The position numbers were made by a program, and so were the translations under genes. From Aquipseudomonas guryensis (GTDB lineage: Bacteria > Pseudomonadota > Gammaproteobacteria > Pseudomonadales > Pseudomonadaceae): 64,000 bases of DNA. The stretch's first letter is position 1, and the number at the start of each line of letters is the position of its first letter. The stretch is taken from the NCBI RefSeq assembly GCF_014164785.1, contig NZ_JACJFN010000001.1:868001-932000 (forward strand), given 5' to 3'. A model generated the notes under the pieces. That model was not told where the DNA came from. It saw only the letters and a list, made by a program, of their open reading frames with translations, and did not search any database. Positions 38,213 to 49,329 of the stretch are shown one piece after another.

Positions 38213-39160
38213 CTAGCCGGTAGCACCGCCGCGCAGCGCACCCCAGGCCTTGCCAGCCAGGCTGACTAGGCCCAATACCAAGGCACCGACCAGCACGCCG
38301 AACAGCGCGTCGATCAGGGTAGGCGTGAGGACAGCCAAGACCCCGCCGATAGCCGCAATGCCAGCCACCGCCTCGACCCAGTGGTGAATCAGCGCATGGG
38401 CGCCGGGAATGCCATGGGTGAGGATGCCGCCACCGACCATGAACATGGCCGCGGTGCCCACCACCGACAGCAGCTTCATCAGCCACGGCGCCAGCCACAG
38501 GATGCCGCGACCAAAGGCTTGCAGCGCCGCACTGGCGCGCTGGCTGAGGTACAACCCGGCATCGTCCAGCTTGACGATACCGGCGACCAGGCCATAGACA
38601 CCCACGGTCATCAGCAGGGCGATACCGGACAGTACCGTGACCTGCTGCACGAAGGGCTGGCTGGCCACCACCCCGAGGGTGATGGCGATGATTTCCGCCG
38701 AGAGAATGAAGTCGGTACGCACCGCGCCCTTGATCTTGTCCTTCTCGAAGGCCTGCATATCCACCGCTGGGTCGGCCAGGGCCTGCACATGCTCGGCATG
38801 GTGACTGGCGTCCTCCGCCGGGCTATGCAGAAACTTGTGCGCCAGCTTCTCGAAGCCCTCGAAACACAGGAAAGCCCCGCCAAGCATCAGCAGCGGCGTC
38901 ACCGCCCAGGGCGCGAAAGCACTGATCAGCAGGGCCGCGGGCACCAGGATCAGCTTGTTGATCAGCGAGCCCTTGGCCACCGCCCAGACCACCGGCAACT
39001 CGCGATCGGCCTTGACCCCGGTGACCTGCTGGGCATTCAGTGCCAGGTCATCGCCCAGCACGCCGGCGGTCTTCTTCACCGCGACCTTGGTCATCACCGA
39101 CACATCGTCCAGCACGCTGGCAATATCATCGAGCAGGGTTAACAGGTTGGCTCCAGCCAC
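38213..39160 (-). CDS. DUF808 (YedI-type) membrane protein
   Basis: Integral membrane protein of 315 residues beginning [20 protein letters not shown], the hallmark of DUF808/YedI. It has several hydrophobic segments ([66 protein letters not shown]) and histidines in [12 protein letters not shown] and [11 protein letters not shown]. Function not known. Third in a same-strand run after rph and the DUF4870 gene. Confidence 0.85.
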   Translation of the reverse strand: MAGANLLTLLDDIASVLDDVSVMTKVAVKKTAGVLGDDLALNAQQVTGVKADRELPVVWAVAKGSLINKLILVPAALLISAFAPWAVTPLLMLGGAFLCFEGFEKLAHKFLHSPAEDASHHAEHVQALADPAVDMQAFEKDKIKGAVRTDFILSAEIIAITLGVVASQPFVQQVTVLSGIALLMTVGVYGLVAGIVKLDDAGLYLSQRASAALQAFGRGILWLAPWLMKLLSVVGTAAMFMVGGGILTHGIPGAHALIHHWVEAVAGIAAIGGVLAVLTPTLIDALFGVLVGALVLGLVSLAGKAWGALRGGATG

Positions 39161-39233
39161 GTCAGGTTTCCTTACTTAACAGAGGGGGAAATGAAACAAC
39201 CGGCCCCGAGCGGAGCCGGCACGGCACACCAGT

Positions 39234-39599
39234 CTATTTGACCAGGCGCCAGCACAGCGGATAGCGATAGACCTTGCCTTCATTGGCCTTGATCCCACCG
39301 ATGATAGTCAGCACCAGGGCGGCCAGACCGAGCAGCGGCAGCAGCAGGAAACCGATTACCACCACGGCCAGCAGCATGCATATCAGCGCGGCGATGGACA
39401 CGGTGATATGGAAATTCAGCGCTTCCTTGCCCTGGTCATCAACGAAGGGATCGAGATCACGCTTGAGCTGCCAGACAATCAGCGGGCCGAGCAGATTGCC
39501 AAAGGGAATCAGCAGGCCGATGAAGGCTGCAAAGTGGCAGAACATCGCCCACTGGCGGGCTTCCTGGCTCGGTGCGGGGGAAATATTCTGCTCATCCAT
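39234..39599 (-). CDS. DUF4870 small membrane protein
   Basis: The 121-residue protein has three probable membrane helices (MFCHFAAFIGLLIPFGNLLGPLIVW; FHITVSIAALICMLLAVVVIGF; LLPLLGLAALVLTIIGGIKA). The sequence DPFVDDQGKEALNFHITV between helices is diagnostic of DUF4870/Tic20-like proteins. Unknown role. It lies 26 bp downstream of rph. Confidence 0.87.
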   Translation of the reverse strand: MDEQNISPAPSQEARQWAMFCHFAAFIGLLIPFGNLLGPLIVWQLKRDLDPFVDDQGKEALNFHITVSIAALICMLLAVVVIGFLLLPLLGLAALVLTIIGGIKANEGKVYRYPLCWRLVK

Positions 39600-39625
39600 G
39601 CTTCGTCTCCTGACGGGGGAAGGAA

Positions 39626-40345
39626 TCAGTCGGCCAGTGCCGCCTGTTGCAACTCGAACAACTCGCGCATGCCCTGCTGGGCCAGGGCGAGCATGGCATT
39701 CAACTCTTCCGGCTGGAAGGGCGCGCCTTCGGCGGTGCCCTGCACTTCAATGAAACCACCAGCGCTGGTCATCACCACGTTGAGGTCCGTCTCGGCGGCA
39801 GAGTCTTCCAGGTAGTCGAGGTCGAGCACCGGCTCACCCTGGTAGATGCCCACGGAAACTGCGGCGATCATCTGCTTGAGCGGCTCGCCTTTGAGCGCGC
39901 CGCGCTTTTTCAGCAGCTTCAGCGCATCGACCAAGGCGACCATGGCGCCGGTGATGGACGCGGTACGGGTACCGCCATCGGCCTGGATCACATCGCAGTC
40001 GATATAGATGGTGTTCTCGCCCAGCTTGCTCATATCCAGCGCAGCGCGCAGCGAGCGGCCGATCAGGCGCTGGATTTCCAGGGTACGCCCGCCCTGCTTG
40101 CCACGGCTGGCCTCGCGCTGATTACGGTCACCGGTGGCGCGCGGCAGCATGCCGTATTCGGCGGTCAGCCAGCCCTGGCCCTGGCCCTTGAGGAAGCGCG
40201 GCACGCCGGATTCGACGCTGGCGGTGCAGATGACCTTGGTGTCGCCGAACTCGACCAGTACCGAGCCCTCGGCATGCTTGGTGTAGTTGCGGGTGATGCG
40301 TACGTTGCGCAACTGGGAGGGGGCACGGCCACTGGGACGTTTCAT
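39626..40345 (-). CDS. rph: Ribonuclease PH
   Basis: Phosphate-dependent 3'-5' exoribonuclease that trims tRNA 3' ends and structured RNA. The 239-residue protein starts [20 protein letters not shown], with the phosphate-site region [19 protein letters not shown] sequence ([15 protein letters not shown]), [19 protein letters not shown] and [19 protein letters not shown]. Full length, unlike the frameshifted rph of E. coli K-12. Divergent from yicC. Confidence 0.97.
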   Translation of the reverse strand: MKRPSGRAPSQLRNVRITRNYTKHAEGSVLVEFGDTKVICTASVESGVPRFLKGQGQGWLTAEYGMLPRATGDRNQREASRGKQGGRTLEIQRLIGRSLRAALDMSKLGENTIYIDCDVIQADGGTRTASITGAMVALVDALKLLKKRGALKGEPLKQMIAAVSVGIYQGEPVLDLDYLEDSAAETDLNVVMTSAGGFIEVQGTAEGAPFQPEELNAMLALAQQGMRELFELQQAALAD

Positions 40346-40417
40346 CTGCTAATACCTGATAAGGAGCGGGGATCTGCCGGCATTATAGGGCCGCCACCGG
40401 CCATGCGACACGCCCGA

Positions 40418-40446
40418 TTGGGCCGGCGGTCGCTCTGCGTTACAAT
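40418..40446 (+). promoter_or_regulatory. Promoter of yicC-gmk
   Basis: -35 TTGGGC (40418-40423), exactly 17 bp, -10 TACAAT (40441-40446). It lies 36 bp before yicC ATG, leaving a short leader. Confidence 0.65.
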
Positions 40447-40481
40447 CCCGCGCCCTTGTTCCCGATCCTAGAGGTATTCCC

Positions 40482-42006
<1,525 letters not shown>

Positions 42007-42111
42007 CCGGGGAAATCAGTGCTTCCCTTAATGCTGGTGATTTTTTAGACTATTCAGTCCGCTCGCCCATTTGGGCCCAGCTCTTTATCTGCATTTGCTA
42101 CGAGGAACACC

Positions 42112-42375
42112 ATGGCCCGCGTTACCGTTGAAGATTGCCTGGACAACGTCGATAACCGCTTCGAGCTGGTCATGCTCGCCACCAAGCGCTCGCGTCAGCT
42201 GGCCACCGGCGGCAAAGAGCCGAAAGTGGCATGGGAAAACGACAAGCCGACCGTAGTCGCCCTGCGCGAAATCGCTGCCGGCCTGGTCGACTATGACGTC
42301 ATCGCCCAGGACGACCTGGTCGAGGAAGAGCCGTTCTTCGCTGCTCTCGAGGACGAGGCCAACGAGCCTCTGTAA
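42112..42375 (+). CDS. rpoZ: RNA polymerase omega subunit
   Basis: The 87-residue RpoZ begins [20 protein letters not shown], with the beta'-contact segment [14 protein letters not shown]. It assists RNA polymerase assembly and forms part of a ppGpp site in proteobacterial RNAP. A separate promoter may lie in the AT-rich stretch around 42035-42055, but no clear -35 was found. spoT follows 57 bp later. Confidence 0.98.
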   Translation: MARVTVEDCLDNVDNRFELVMLATKRSRQLATGGKEPKVAWENDKPTVVALREIAAGLVDYDVIAQDDLVEEEPFFAALEDEANEPL

Positions 42376-42432
42376 GAGCATGGGTCGAAGTCGCGCGACT
42401 CGCAGTCAGCCCGTGCGGCAAGGGGTGCTACC

Positions 42433-44541
42433 TTGCCGAGCATAGACTCACTCGCCGAACGCCTTTCGACCTACCTCGGCCCGGATCAGGTCAACCTGGT
42501 CCGCCGCGCCTACTTCTACGCCGAGCAAGCCCACGATGGTCAGCGCCGCCGCAGCGGTGAGGCCTACGTTACCCACCCGCTCGCCGTCGCCAATATTCTC
42601 GCTGACATGCACATGGACCATCAGAGCCTGATGGCCGCGATGCTGCATGACGTGATCGAGGACACCGGCATCGCCAAGGAAGCGCTCACTTCGCAGTTTG
42701 GCGAGACCGTTTCCGAACTGGTCGACGGGGTCAGCAAGCTGACCCAGATGAACTTCGAGACCAAGGCCGAGGCCCAGGCCGAGAACTTTCAGAAGATGGC
42801 CATGGCCATGGCCCGCGACATCCGCGTGATCCTGGTCAAGCTGGCCGACCGCCTGCACAACATGCGCACCCTGGAAGTGCTGTCCGGCGAGAAGCGCCGG
42901 CGCATCGCCAAGGAAACCCTGGAAATCTACGCGCCCATCGCCAACCGGCTGGGCATGCACAGCATGCGCGTGGAATTCGAGGACCTCGGCTTCAAGGCCA
43001 TGCACCCGATGCGTTCCGAGCGCATCCGCACCGCGGTCAAGCGCGCGCGCGGCAACCGCAAGGAAATCGTCAACAAGATCGAGGAATCGATCACCCACTG
43101 CCTCGAACGCGAAGGCATGCAGGGCGTGGTGATCGGCCGCGAGAAGCACCTCTACAGCATCTACCAGAAGATGCGCGGCAAGCGCCGGGCGTTCAACGAG
43201 ATCATGGACGTCTATGCCTTCCGCATCATCGTCGACAAGGTCGACACCTGCTACCGCGTGCTCGGTGCCGTGCACAACCTGTACAAGCCCCTGCCCGGCC
43301 GCTTCAAGGATTACATCGCGATCCCCAAGGCCAATGGCTACCAGTCGCTGCACACCACGCTTTTCGGCATGCACGGCGTACCGATCGAGATCCAGATCCG
43401 TACCCGCGAGATGGAAGAGCTGGCCAACAACGGCATCGCCGCCCACTGGCTGTATAAATCCAGCGAGGACGAGCAGCCCAAGGGCAGCCACGCCCGCGCA
43501 CGCCAGTGGGTCAAGGGCATCCTCGAGCTGCAGCAGCGCGCCGGCAACTCGCTGGAATTTATCGAGAGCGTGAAGATCGACCTGTTCCCGGATGAGGTCT
43601 ACGTGTTCACGCCCAAGGGTCGCATCATGGAGCTGCCGAAGGGCTCCACCGCGGTCGACTTCGCCTACGCGGTACACACCGACGTCGGCAACAGCTGCAT
43701 CGCCTGCCGCATCAACCGCCGCCTGGCGCCACTGTCGCAGGCCCTGGAAAGCGGCTCGACGGTGGAAATCGTCACCGCACCCGGCGCCCGACCGAACCCT
43801 GCCTGGCTCAACTTCGTGGTCACCGGCAAGGCGCGCACGCATATCCGCCACGCGCTCAAGCTGCAGCGCCGTTCGGAATCGATCAACCTCGGCGAGCGCC
43901 TGCTGAACAAGGTGCTCACCAGCTTCGCCAGCCACCTGGACAAGGTGCCGGCCGAACGCGTGCAGGCGGTACTCGGCGAATACCGCCTGGAAATCATCGA
44001 AGACCTGCTGGAAGACATCGGCCTGGGCAACCGCATGGCCTACGTGGTGGCGCGCCGCCTGCTCAGCGAAGGCAACGATCAGTTGCCGAGCGCCGAAGGC
44101 CCGCTGGCGATTCGCGGCACCGAAGGCCTGGTGCTGAGCTACGCCAAGTGCTGCACGCCGATCCCCGGCGACCCGATCGTCGGCTACCTGTCGGCAGGCA
44201 AGGGCATGGTAGTGCACCTGGACAGCTGCAAGAACATCAGCGAGATCCGCCACAACCCGGAAAAATGCATCCAGCTCAACTGGGCCAAGGATGTCACCGG
44301 CGAATTCAACGTCGAACTGCGCGTCGAGCTGGAGCACCAGCGCGGCCTGATCGCGCTGCTGGCCAGCAGCGTCAACGCCGCCGACGGCAATATCGAGAAG
44401 ATCAGCATGGACGAGCGCGATGGCCGCATCAGCGTGGTCCAGCTGGTGGTCAGCGTGCACGACCGCGTGCATCTGGCCCGCGTGATCAAGAAATTGCGCG
44501 CCCTGACCGGCGTGATCCGCATCACCCGCATGCGCGCCTGA
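42433..44541 (+). CDS. spoT: Bifunctional (p)ppGpp synthetase/hydrolase SpoT
   Basis: Controls the stringent-response alarmone. The 702-residue protein has an HD hydrolase domain ([15 protein letters not shown]; His72-Asp73 in [11 protein letters not shown]), synthetase domain ([33 protein letters not shown]), TGS domain ([20 protein letters not shown]), a helical/zinc-finger-like region with CC ([14 protein letters not shown]) and a C-terminal ACT domain. The start is TTG 42433, supported by AAGGGG upstream and by the conserved N-terminus ([19 protein letters not shown]). Confidence 0.97.
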   Translation: MPSIDSLAERLSTYLGPDQVNLVRRAYFYAEQAHDGQRRRSGEAYVTHPLAVANILADMHMDHQSLMAAMLHDVIEDTGIAKEALTSQFGETVSELVDGVSKLTQMNFETKAEAQAENFQKMAMAMARDIRVILVKLADRLHNMRTLEVLSGEKRRRIAKETLEIYAPIANRLGMHSMRVEFEDLGFKAMHPMRSERIRTAVKRARGNRKEIVNKIEESITHCLEREGMQGVVIGREKHLYSIYQKMRGKRRAFNEIMDVYAFRIIVDKVDTCYRVLGAVHNLYKPLPGRFKDYIAIPKANGYQSLHTTLFGMHGVPIEIQIRTREMEELANNGIAAHWLYKSSEDEQPKGSHARARQWVKGILELQQRAGNSLEFIESVKIDLFPDEVYVFTPKGRIMELPKGSTAVDFAYAVHTDVGNSCIACRINRRLAPLSQALESGSTVEIVTAPGARPNPAWLNFVVTGKARTHIRHALKLQRRSESINLGERLLNKVLTSFASHLDKVPAERVQAVLGEYRLEIIEDLLEDIGLGNRMAYVVARRLLSEGNDQLPSAEGPLAIRGTEGLVLSYAKCCTPIPGDPIVGYLSAGKGMVVHLDSCKNISEIRHNPEKCIQLNWAKDVTGEFNVELRVELEHQRGLIALLASSVNAADGNIEKISMDERDGRISVVQLVVSVHDRVHLARVIKKLRALTGVIRITRMRA

Positions 44542-44597
44542 CCCCTTTTTGCCGCGCCAGACCGGCGCGCCACTCTCTCAATAACAAGGAGCTCACC

Positions 44598-44978
44598 ATG
44601 AGCAAGAGCGTCATCAGCAGCGACAAGGCCCCGGCGGCCATCGGCACCTACTCCCAGGCGATCAAGGCCGGCAACACCGTGTACCTGTCCGGGCAGATCC
44701 CCCTGGATCCGAAAACCATGGAGCTGGTGCAGGGCTTCGAAGAACAGACCGTGCAGGTGTTCGAGAACCTCAAGGCAGTGATCGAAGCCGCCGGCGGCTC
44801 GTTCCAGGACGTGGTCAAGCTGAACATCTTCCTCACCGACCTCAGCCATTTTGCCAAGGTCAACGAAGTCATGGGCCGCTACTTCCAGCAGCCTTACCCG
44901 GCCCGTGCCGCCATCGGCGTGGCCGCCCTGCCACGCGGTGCGCTGGTGGAAATGGACGGCATCCTGGTCATCGACTGA
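44598..44978 (+). CDS. ridA: 2-iminobutanoate/2-iminopropanoate deaminase RidA
   Basis: Hydrolyses reactive enamines/imines released by PLP enzymes. The 126-residue protein is canonical: [67 protein letters not shown], with substrate-binding Arg in PARAA. AAGGAG lies eight bases before ATG 44598. Located after spoT as usual. Distinct from the dad-linked paralogue at 14695-15045. Confidence 0.97.
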   Translation: MSKSVISSDKAPAAIGTYSQAIKAGNTVYLSGQIPLDPKTMELVQGFEEQTVQVFENLKAVIEAAGGSFQDVVKLNIFLTDLSHFAKVNEVMGRYFQQPYPARAAIGVAALPRGALVEMDGILVID

Positions 44979-45003
44979 TCCCGCCCCACGAAGGAATCCC
45001 GCC

Positions 45004-45738
45004 ATGCGTCGCCTGCTTGCCCTCACCTGCTGCCTCAGCCTGCTCACCGGTTGCGCCGGCCAGGCCGCCAGCCCGGACGGTATCTGGATCAACCAGCCGT
45101 TGATCGATGCCGCCCGCGAAGGCGGCCCGCTGCGCGAAGCGCTGCTGGCCTATGGGCCTAACCTGGAATGGCAGGTCGACAGCCAGCGCGGCATGGCCAC
45201 CTACAGCAACGGTTTCGAGCTGGGCGAAGGCCAACTGGTGGCGCTGGAACCGGGCCACTGGCGGGTCGACTACCAGGGTGACTACCATGAGTTGCTCAGC
45301 CTGGACGACCAGGACTTGGTACAGCAGGCCAACAGCAATGGCCCGGAACAGCGCTTCAGCAAGCCGCAGAACGCCGCTGTGGCCGGCGCGCCACTCGGCA
45401 GCAGCTTCGAGGCTGCGCTATACCAGGCCTACCTGGGCGGCAGCTGGAAGATCCGCGAAGGCCTCGGCAAAGGCGGCCTGGTACTGTTCCACGCGGATGG
45501 CCGTATCGAAGGCCTGCCCGGCGCCGAGCGTTACGCCCTGTGCCTGGCTGGCGACTGCGCATCGATGAGCGGTGAGCACGACAGCCTGTGGCTGCAACTC
45601 GGCCAGCAAGGCAGTCCGTGGCTGTTCCAGCGCGACGGCGAGCAACTGCGCATCCTCGAAGCCATCAACCGCGCCCAGGTGGATGAAGTGCCGGAATATC
45701 ACCCTGGGCAGCAGGTCTGGTTGCTGGAGCGCGACTGA
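45004..45738 (+). CDS. Predicted lipoprotein of unknown function
   Basis: The 244-residue precursor has lipobox LLTGC (Cys17) after MRRLLALTCCLS. The mature part has beta-rich segments (GIWINQPLIDAA, LEWQVDSQRGMATYSNGFEL, GSWKIREGLGKGGLVLFHADG) and two cysteines (LCLAGDC). It lies 25 bp after ridA on the same strand. I do not recognise a functional family; the corresponding position in P. aeruginosa also holds a conserved hypothetical. Confidence 0.83.
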   Translation: MRRLLALTCCLSLLTGCAGQAASPDGIWINQPLIDAAREGGPLREALLAYGPNLEWQVDSQRGMATYSNGFELGEGQLVALEPGHWRVDYQGDYHELLSLDDQDLVQQANSNGPEQRFSKPQNAAVAGAPLGSSFEAALYQAYLGGSWKIREGLGKGGLVLFHADGRIEGLPGAERYALCLAGDCASMSGEHDSLWLQLGQQGSPWLFQRDGEQLRILEAINRAQVDEVPEYHPGQQVWLLERD

Positions 45739-45760
45739 GCGGCACCCTGCCGTACTTGCA

Positions 45761-45817
45761 GGAGTCAGCTTGCTGGCGATCTTGGCAAGTCAAAAGCATC
45801 GCCAGCAAGCTGGCTCC
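45761..45817. repeat. REP-type inverted repeat
   Basis: GGAGTCAGCTTGCTGGCGAT (45761-45780) and ATCGCCAGCAAGCTGGCTCC (45798-45817) match as inverted repeats at 19 of 20 positions. The GGAGCCAGCTTGCTGGCGAT core is a common Pseudomonas REP. It lies between convergent genes. Confidence 0.88.
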
Positions 45818-45886
45818 TACGAAGTTTGCTGCGCGGTAGCACTCAGTCGAAGACGGCGGGCAATCTCCTCTCTCAGACGCGTAGCC

Positions 45887-46744
45887 TTACTCGCCCTTGA
45901 GCAACGCCGCATAGCCTTCGCGATAGCTGGGGTACTGCGGCACCCAGCCCAGTGCCCGCGCCCGCGCATTGCTGCAGCGCTTACTGCCGGAGCGGCGCAC
46001 CGTACTCTGCTCGGACCAGTGACTGACACCCAGCTGCGCACGCAACCAGCCGATCACCTCGTGCAGCGGCGCCGGTTCGTCGTCGACGCCGATATAGCAC
46101 TCCGCAAGCGCCACGCCGTTGGCATCCGCCTGCAGCAGGAAGGCCAGCAGCCCGCCAGCATCGTCGGCATGGATGCGGTTGCCATACAGCGGCGGCTCGC
46201 TGACCACTCGATAACCCTCGCGCGCCTGTTTCAGCAGCCAGTTGCGCCCCGGACCGTAGATGCCGGTCAAACGCACAGCGGTCGCCGGCAGGCCGCTGGC
46301 CAGCGCCAACTGCTCGGCCTCGCGCATGATCCGCGCCGAGTAGCTTTGCGCCTCGGCCGGCGAACGCTCGTCAACCCACTCGCCATCCTGCTGGCCATAC
46401 ACCCCGCTGCTGGAGACGAACAGCAGGCGCTTGGGTCGCTGGCCATGCTCGGCCAGCCAGCCCAGCACATGACGCAAACCCTCCACATAGGCCGCGCGGT
46501 AGCCCGCTTCGTCGTGCTGGCTGGGCGTGGCGCAATACACCAGATAGTCCAGAGCGCCCTGGGGCCAGGTCGCCGGGCAGGCGGCAAGCTGCAGGTCAGC
46601 GGCGACCGGCAGAACAGCCGCGGGCAATTGTGTGACATCGCGCCGCAAGCCATACACCGTCCAAGCGGCCATAATCAGTCGTTGTGCCAGACGGCCACCG
46701 ACATCACCGCAGCCGGCGATCAGCAAGGAAGGATGGGCAGACAT
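45887..46744 (-). CDS. NAD(P)-binding SDR/epimerase-like protein (YeeZ-type)
   Basis: Extended short-chain dehydrogenase of 285 residues with the Rossmann motif LLIAGCGDVGGRLAQRLI and active-site-like SSSGVYGQQDGEWVDE followed by YSARIMREAEQL (Y-x-x-x-R instead of the usual YxxxK, so catalysis may be altered). Other landmarks are VRLTGIYGPGRN and RIHADDAGGLLAFLL. Substrate unknown. Convergent with the lipoprotein gene and divergent from exbB. Confidence 0.85.
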   Translation of the reverse strand: MSAHPSLLIAGCGDVGGRLAQRLIMAAWTVYGLRRDVTQLPAAVLPVAADLQLAACPATWPQGALDYLVYCATPSQHDEAGYRAAYVEGLRHVLGWLAEHGQRPKRLLFVSSSGVYGQQDGEWVDERSPAEAQSYSARIMREAEQLALASGLPATAVRLTGIYGPGRNWLLKQAREGYRVVSEPPLYGNRIHADDAGGLLAFLLQADANGVALAECYIGVDDEPAPLHEVIGWLRAQLGVSHWSEQSTVRRSGSKRCSNARARALGWVPQYPSYREGYAALLKGE

Positions 46745-46819
46745 GGCACAACTCCGTCGAAGAGGACGCCCAGCCTAGCGGCAGAGCCCTCGCCGGCCAA
46801 GCGCCCAAGATGTAAATGC

Positions 46820-46857
46820 GAATTACTCTTTTGTTAACAAGAATTACTTGCAATAAT
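46820..46857 (+). promoter_or_regulatory. AT-rich control region of exbB-exbD-tonB
   Basis: GAATTACT occurs twice (46820-46827, 46841-46848), 21 bp apart, flanking GTTAAC (46833-46838). AATAAT (46852-46857) is a -10 candidate. The position suits an iron-responsive operator, but the match to a Fur box is poor. Confidence 0.4.
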
Positions 46858-46932
46858 GTCGGCAGTTTTTCTCCACCGCTCCCAGCCCGTCGGTGGCCGT
46901 TAACGCTCTTTCCCTCTTCAGGTCCGGCCAGC

Positions 46933-48003
46933 ATGAACTCATTCGCCCACTCCGCTCAGCCAACCGTCGCACGCGCCCTGCGCCTGTGCATGGCACTGTT
47001 GTTCAGCCTGCTGCCAACCCTCGGTTTTGCCGAAGAGCCGGCGCCGGCAAACGACGCGGCCAGTGCGCAGGCCGTCACCAGCACGCCGGCAGCCACCGAA
47101 GATGTGAGCCTGACGGCCCTGCGCGAGAAGATCGCCGCTCTCGGCGAGCAAGCCACCCCCGAGCAGATCGGCGCGGTGCAACAGCAGTTTATGGTAGAGA
47201 ACGGTGTCGCCACTAAAGACGCGCAGAAACTGGTCAGCACCCTGCAGGAACTGGACGCGCTTGGCCAGGCAATGGCCGCCGCCGAAGAAGAAGGCCTGGT
47301 CCACGACCTGTCGCCCTGGGGCATGTACCAGAACGCCGATATCGTGGTGAAAAGCGTGATGATCGGCCTGATCCTCGCCTCGATCCTGACCTGGACCGTG
47401 TGGGTGGCCAAGAGCATCGAGCTGGTCACCGCGCGCCGCCGCCTGCAACGCGAGCTGCTCGACCTCAAGGGCGCGCGCAACCTCAACCAGGCGGCCGAGC
47501 AAGCCCGCGCCAAGCACAGCTTCAGCGCCCTGCTGATCGACGACGCCCGCGAGGAGCTCAAGCTCTCCGCCGGCAGCAAGGAGAAGGACGGCATCAAGGA
47601 GCGCGTCAGCTTCCGCCTCGAACGCCTGGTCGCCGCCTGCGGCCGGGAGATGAGCAAGGGCACCGGCGTGCTCGCCACCATTGGCTCCACCGCGCCCTTC
47701 GTCGGTCTGTTTGGCACCGTCTGGGGCATCATGAACAGCTTCATCGGCATCGCCAAATCGCAGACCACCAACCTCGCCGTGGTCGCCCCGGGCATCGCCG
47801 AAGCCCTGCTGGCCACTGCCCTGGGCCTGGTCGCGGCGATTCCTGCGGTGATCATCTACAACGTCTTCGCCCGCTCCATCGCCAGCTACAAGGCCCAGGT
47901 CGCCGATGCCTCGGCCCAGGTGCTGCTGCTGGTCAGCCGCGACCTCGACCTGCCTCAGGTCAACGAGCGCAGCGCGCAACCGCATATGGTCAAGGCAGTC
48001 TGA
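46933..48003 (+). CDS. exbB: Biopolymer transport protein ExbB
   Basis: Proton-channel subunit that energises TonB for outer-membrane receptors. The 356-residue protein has a signal-like N-terminus ([18 protein letters not shown]) and a periplasmic extension (about 40-130), typical of Pseudomonas ExbB. Three membrane helices follow ([68 protein letters not shown]). I start at ATG 46933; an in-frame ATG at 46816 falls in the promoter region. Confidence 0.95.
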   Translation: MNSFAHSAQPTVARALRLCMALLFSLLPTLGFAEEPAPANDAASAQAVTSTPAATEDVSLTALREKIAALGEQATPEQIGAVQQQFMVENGVATKDAQKLVSTLQELDALGQAMAAAEEEGLVHDLSPWGMYQNADIVVKSVMIGLILASILTWTVWVAKSIELVTARRRLQRELLDLKGARNLNQAAEQARAKHSFSALLIDDAREELKLSAGSKEKDGIKERVSFRLERLVAACGREMSKGTGVLATIGSTAPFVGLFGTVWGIMNSFIGIAKSQTTNLAVVAPGIAEALLATALGLVAAIPAVIIYNVFARSIASYKAQVADASAQVLLLVSRDLDLPQVNERSAQPHMVKAV

Positions 48004-48007
48004 CGCC

Positions 48008-48433
48008 ATGGGCCTGCATCTGAACGAAGGTGGCGACGATCTCCAGGAAAACCACGAGATCAACGTCACCCCCTTTATCGACGTGATGCTGGTGCTGCTG
48101 ATCATCTTCATGGTTGCCGCACCGCTGGCCACCGTCGATGTGAAAATCGACTTGCCGGCCTCCAGCGCCAAACCGGCACCACGCCCGGACAAGCCGATTT
48201 ACCTCAGCATCAAGGCAGACAACAGCCTGTACCTGGACAACCAGCAGATCGAGGCGGCACAACTCGGCAGCGCTCTGGACAAGCTGACCCAGGCCGACAA
48301 GGACAAGACCATCTTCGTCCGCGGCGACAAGGGTGTGGATTACGCCGAGTTGATGGGCGTGATGGATAACCTGCGCGGCGCCGGCTACCTGAAGATCGGC
48401 CTGGTCGGTCTGGAAACGGTCGGCGGCCAATGA
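48008..48433 (+). CDS. exbD: Biopolymer transport protein ExbD
   Basis: Stator subunit of 141 residues with one membrane helix carrying the essential aspartate (INVTPFIDVMLVLLIIFMVAA) and a periplasmic domain (YLSIKADNSLYLDNQQIEAAQL, VFVRGDKGVDY-like). It begins four bases after the exbB stop, and its stop overlaps the tonB start as ATGA. Confidence 0.96.
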   Translation: MGLHLNEGGDDLQENHEINVTPFIDVMLVLLIIFMVAAPLATVDVKIDLPASSAKPAPRPDKPIYLSIKADNSLYLDNQQIEAAQLGSALDKLTQADKDKTIFVRGDKGVDYAELMGVMDNLRGAGYLKIGLVGLETVGGQ

Positions 48434-49158
48434 GCAACAGCGTTCGCAAGCTGCCGCTGTGGAGCGTCAGCCTGATTATCGTGCTCGCCTTGCATGCCGG
48501 CCTGTTCATCTGGGCCCTGTACTGGCGCCCGGCGGCCATACCGCTGGAGCTGCCACCGGCTGCCATGCTGATCGAGCTGGAACCGCTGGCCGCCGCACCC
48601 AAGCCGGCTCCGCCACCTCCGCCAGAGATCCAGCCGGAGGAGCCTGAACCGCAACCCAAGCTGGTCGAAGCGCCGAAGCCCAAGCTGGCCATCGCACCAC
48701 CCAAACCCAAACCCAAGCCACGTCCGCCCCAACCGGTCGCGCCCAAACCGCAGGCCAAGCCCGCGGACAACCCGCCGCAGGAAACCCCACCGGCACCGAT
48801 CGCCGCGGCCGATGCCAAGCCGGCCGCGCCACAACAGGCCACCGTGAGCGCACCAAGCAAGGCCGAGATCAGTTGGCAGAGCAAACTGCTTAGCCACCTG
48901 AGCCGCTACAAGCGCTACCCGGAAGACGCCCGCCGCCGCGGCTTCGAAGGCACGGTGCGCCTGCGCTTCGTGCTCGACGGCAAGGGCAAGGTGCTCTCCT
49001 ACGCCCTGGCCGGCCGCTCCGGCAGCGCCTCGCTGGATCGCGCCACCCTGGAGATGATCCGCCGCGCTCAGCCACTGCCGCCACCACCGCCAGAGATGCT
49101 GCAGAACGGCCAGCTGGAGATCGTCGCGCCCTTCGTCTACTCCCTAGACCGCCGCTAA
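48430..49158 (+). CDS. tonB: Energy transducer TonB
   Basis: The 242-residue protein has an N-terminal anchor (LPLWSVSLIIVLALHAGLFIWAL), a long Pro/Lys-rich periplasm-spanning segment (about 55-140, PKPKPKPRPPQP) and a C-terminal TonB domain (LSHLSRYKRYPEDARRRGFEG, VRLRFVLDGKGKVLSYALAG, ATLEMIRRAQPLPPPP). It transmits proton-motive force to siderophore and other receptors. Coupled to exbD by a 4-bp overlap. Confidence 0.96.
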   Translation: MSNSVRKLPLWSVSLIIVLALHAGLFIWALYWRPAAIPLELPPAAMLIELEPLAAAPKPAPPPPPEIQPEEPEPQPKLVEAPKPKLAIAPPKPKPKPRPPQPVAPKPQAKPADNPPQETPPAPIAAADAKPAAPQQATVSAPSKAEISWQSKLLSHLSRYKRYPEDARRRGFEGTVRLRFVLDGKGKVLSYALAGRSGSASLDRATLEMIRRAQPLPPPPPEMLQNGQLEIVAPFVYSLDRR

Positions 49159-49182
49159 GCGTTCGTTCACCATCTCTCGTAG

Positions 49183-49246
49183 GGTGGATCGCGCCTCATC
49201 GATCCACCGAGCGGCACCATGGTGGATGAGAAACGCGTCATCCACC
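49183..49246. repeat. Pair of GGTGGATxx inverted repeats
   Basis: GGTGGATCG (49183-49191) / CGATCCACC (49200-49208) and GGTGGATGA (49221-49229) / TCATCCACC (49238-49246), same family as 21973-22051. Located between tonB and oxyR. Confidence 0.8.
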
Positions 49247-49329
49247 CTGCGAACGACTCCTGCGATGGGAGCAGTTGGTTCCATTGAATACAGCGGCTAT
49301 GCTTGGCCGCATATCAATGGACTCAGACT

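Noticed and set aside
42448..44472. 674-codon open frame antisense to spoT
   Set aside because: Shadow of a high-GC gene; His/Val/Gln/Asp-rich composition without motifs, while the sense strand is a complete SpoT.
46810..46860. Fur box ahead of exbB
   Set aside because: AT-rich but aligns poorly with the 19-bp Fur consensus; kept only as a generic control region.
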